From: Nautilus pompilius
Lineage: Eukaryota; Mollusca; Cephalopoda; Nautilida; Nautilidae
DNA: 64,000 nt
Reading direction: 5' to 3'
Assembly (NCBI GenBank): GCA_018389105.1
Contig: JACATO010000059.1
Span: 868,001 to 932,000, forward strand
Shown here: positions 62,301 through 64,000 of the stretch, piece after piece
Layout: each line of letters starts with the position of its first letter
How positions within the stretch are numbered: position 1 is the first letter of the stretch
Translations under genes and position numbers: made by a program
Notes under the pieces: generated by a model
What the model was told of the DNA's origin: nothing
Seen by the model: the letters and a program-made list of their open reading frames with translations, nothing else
The model's database searches: none

Positions 62301-64000
62301 AAGTAAACTACAGTAGAAATTTCAGGCTGGTTCTGTTCTAGTTGGATATTTGACATGTTGGCTTGGATGATGGCCAATTATAACTGATGATTATGAATCG
62401 TTTTTGTTTGGAAACATAAAGTTCAAAATACAGTTAAGATAAAGTAAAATTATCAAATTTCTCTAAGGCCCCCAATTTGTCTCTGAATGATACAGCCACC
62501 TTTTCCTTTTTTTGGCTGAACATGGATTCCATGTTGGAAAAGCTCTGTAAAATGTGTAAACATGCCCTAGGCATGCCCTCTCTTTGTAGCAGAGTTGGAA
62601 TAGTGTGTTTCATTGATTAGATACACATTACAATGTGACTAATGAAGGCCATTTGGACAACCCAGAGTGTTGGAAAAATGGATGTCGGATATACTACTGC
62701 ATATGGTCTGTGTGGGCTTTTGAATTAACTCACTTGTTAATGGAAACCACTGGTTATTGTCAAATGAGGTCTGGGCACCAAGGAGTTGATAATGATGATC
62801 TTCTGTTGTACAAAATTTGATTTCAGTTCCAGTATTTTTGTCATCTTTCCAGGTTATGTACAAATTTGTAAGCTGTTAACTATACTCGAATTTTGCTCAG
62901 TGTCTATGACAGGCTACATAAGAAATTGCTATTGTTGAACTACTGACTAACATTATAAAATTATCTTTTTCTTTTTACTGTTGATTCCTGGAAGAAGAAA
63001 ATTTTCAAAGCACTTTTGTCATTATCTTGTTCTGGTCCCAGAGAAGATTTATCTTATTGAGTATTCCAAATCAAGTGAATAAAATTTATGTAATCAAAAT
63101 TTGTATGCACTTATTATTTTTCAATACACAAAAAGACATTTTACATTTAGAAAGACATGAGAGTGGTATGAAAAGGTTTAGATGTTAAAAATGAACAATT
63201 GTGTTTTTGGTGAATTAGTGCTACATTTGATGTGGTTGTTATCTTTTTGGGGGGGTGTGGTGCAATTGTTGGGGTATGTGTGTGAAGTTGCAAGTATGTG
63301 GTGGGAGCTGGGTCGGGGTTCCACGACAGCTCTTCATAATTGAGGTCTTATTTCGACCTGTATTATTTTTTAGTATTAGTGTACCTCATCCTAGCCAGAG
63401 CAGGGGCTACCAAACTCCTTCATAATCTAATACGCTCAGGAGAGGTAGGTTTATCCAGGCTGAACCCTCTAGAACAGAGTTTTCTCTCTGTGTGTCCTTA
63501 AGACGCTATAAGGGGTAAGGAAGCTTAGGCAATTTTTTATTTTTATTAAATCCAACCGGAGTGGGAGGATATGGGGGGTATTCTGTTTTTATTTTAATTT
63601 TTGTTTTTAAAATCTTTTATTTGTAAATGGATGGAGTTACCTTGCATAATACTGAATATAAACTACCATTTTATAAATAGTTTGCTTATTTCAGTCAGTC
63701 CGTGTTAGTTCTATGTGAGCTGACTCTGTCTCACCAGTTTGAAAATGTATAAGGTAGTTTTGGCTGAAACTTAATTTCTTCAGATTACAAGAGCTCTACA
63801 TAAGGAAAATTAATTTCTGCCTTTTGTGTTTACTTGTCAGAATAGAGTTGGGTTTGTATGTTTATTATTGTCACTTGCATTTTTACTTTCAAATTTAAAG
63901 ACCTTAAACAAGTTTAAAAAATTCAAATTTTTGAGAAACTAATGAGATTACTGATAGGAATGCTGTAATGAAAAAACAAAGTGGGTGTGGTAAGGACTGG

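Larger units (their letters stand above)
18459..64000 (+). other. CASK: CASK downstream intron, more than 45 kb, running off the window
   Basis: Begins with a GTAAGT donor. No exon encoding the rest of the L27 domains, the PDZ, SH3 or guanylate-kinase domain was recognised, so this is read as one very long intron, although a short missed exon cannot be excluded. The transposons between 25.1 and 62.3 kb are listed separately. Stretches where I see nothing identifiable: 18459-25150 (AT-rich, two AAT repeats), 29330-29850, 30930-32560, 33010-37240, 40260-41640, 42500-46160, 47732-48600, 51590-58730 (one long AAT repeat and a GC-richer patch at 56780-56900) and 62320-64000 (a GC-richer patch at 63240-63560). 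Confidence 0.7.

Noticed and set aside
1-64000. tRNA genes, tRNA-derived SINE promoter boxes, rRNA
   Set aside because: Reading both strands by eye I saw no convincing A-box/B-box pair or rRNA segment; a dedicated tRNA or covariance scan would be needed to exclude small ones.

Overview
This is AT-rich animal DNA, with long introns, GT/AG splice sites and many dead DNA transposons. The only host gene I can support is an orthologue of CASK (LIN-2/CAKI), the MAGUK scaffold kinase, on the + strand. Three short exons are visible: 8784-8864, 16262-16367 and 18337-18458. Their phases fit (0, then 0/1, then 1/0). They encode the end of the CaM-kinase-like domain, a variable linker and the start of the first L27 domain. 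The rest of the gene lies outside the window or was not recognised. The protein differs from vertebrate CASK in the linker, and the repeat content (mariner, Tc1, ZBED5-like hAT, Tigger, piggyBac) suits an invertebrate. A mollusc is my guess only.

Layout. 1-8783 is upstream intron, with a piggyBac remnant (-) beside a 5'-truncated Tigger (+). 8865-16261 is an intron with a GTF2IRD2-type hAT remnant (-), a bounded 1.3 kb mariner (-), a 62-64 bp minisatellite and simple repeats. 16368-18336 is a short intron with nothing recognised. From 18459 to the window end (over 45 kb) no further CASK exon was found. That stretch holds two hAT elements between roughly 210 bp inverted repeats (25.1-29.3 kb), a pogo-like remnant (about 30 kb), two decayed Tc1-like remnants (about 32.8 and 37.6 kb), a second GTF2IRD2-type hAT (about 39 kb), a broken copy of an unnamed multi-copy animal family (about 42 kb), a bounded Tc1-like element with long IR/DR ends (46165-47729), a bounded ZBED5-like hAT (48608-51580) holding a solo LTR (50821-51453), and a Tigger remnant (58.7-62.3 kb) interrupted by a 1.84 kb non-autonomous hAT with a perfect 8-bp target duplication (60395-62236).

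Every transposase seen is broken by stops, frameshifts or lost catalytic residues, so none looks able to move itself. Most recognisable element coding lies antisense to CASK. I found no operon, CRISPR, tRNA or rRNA, and no new functional system. The points of most interest are the nested insertions with exact boundaries and the large inverted-repeat composite.
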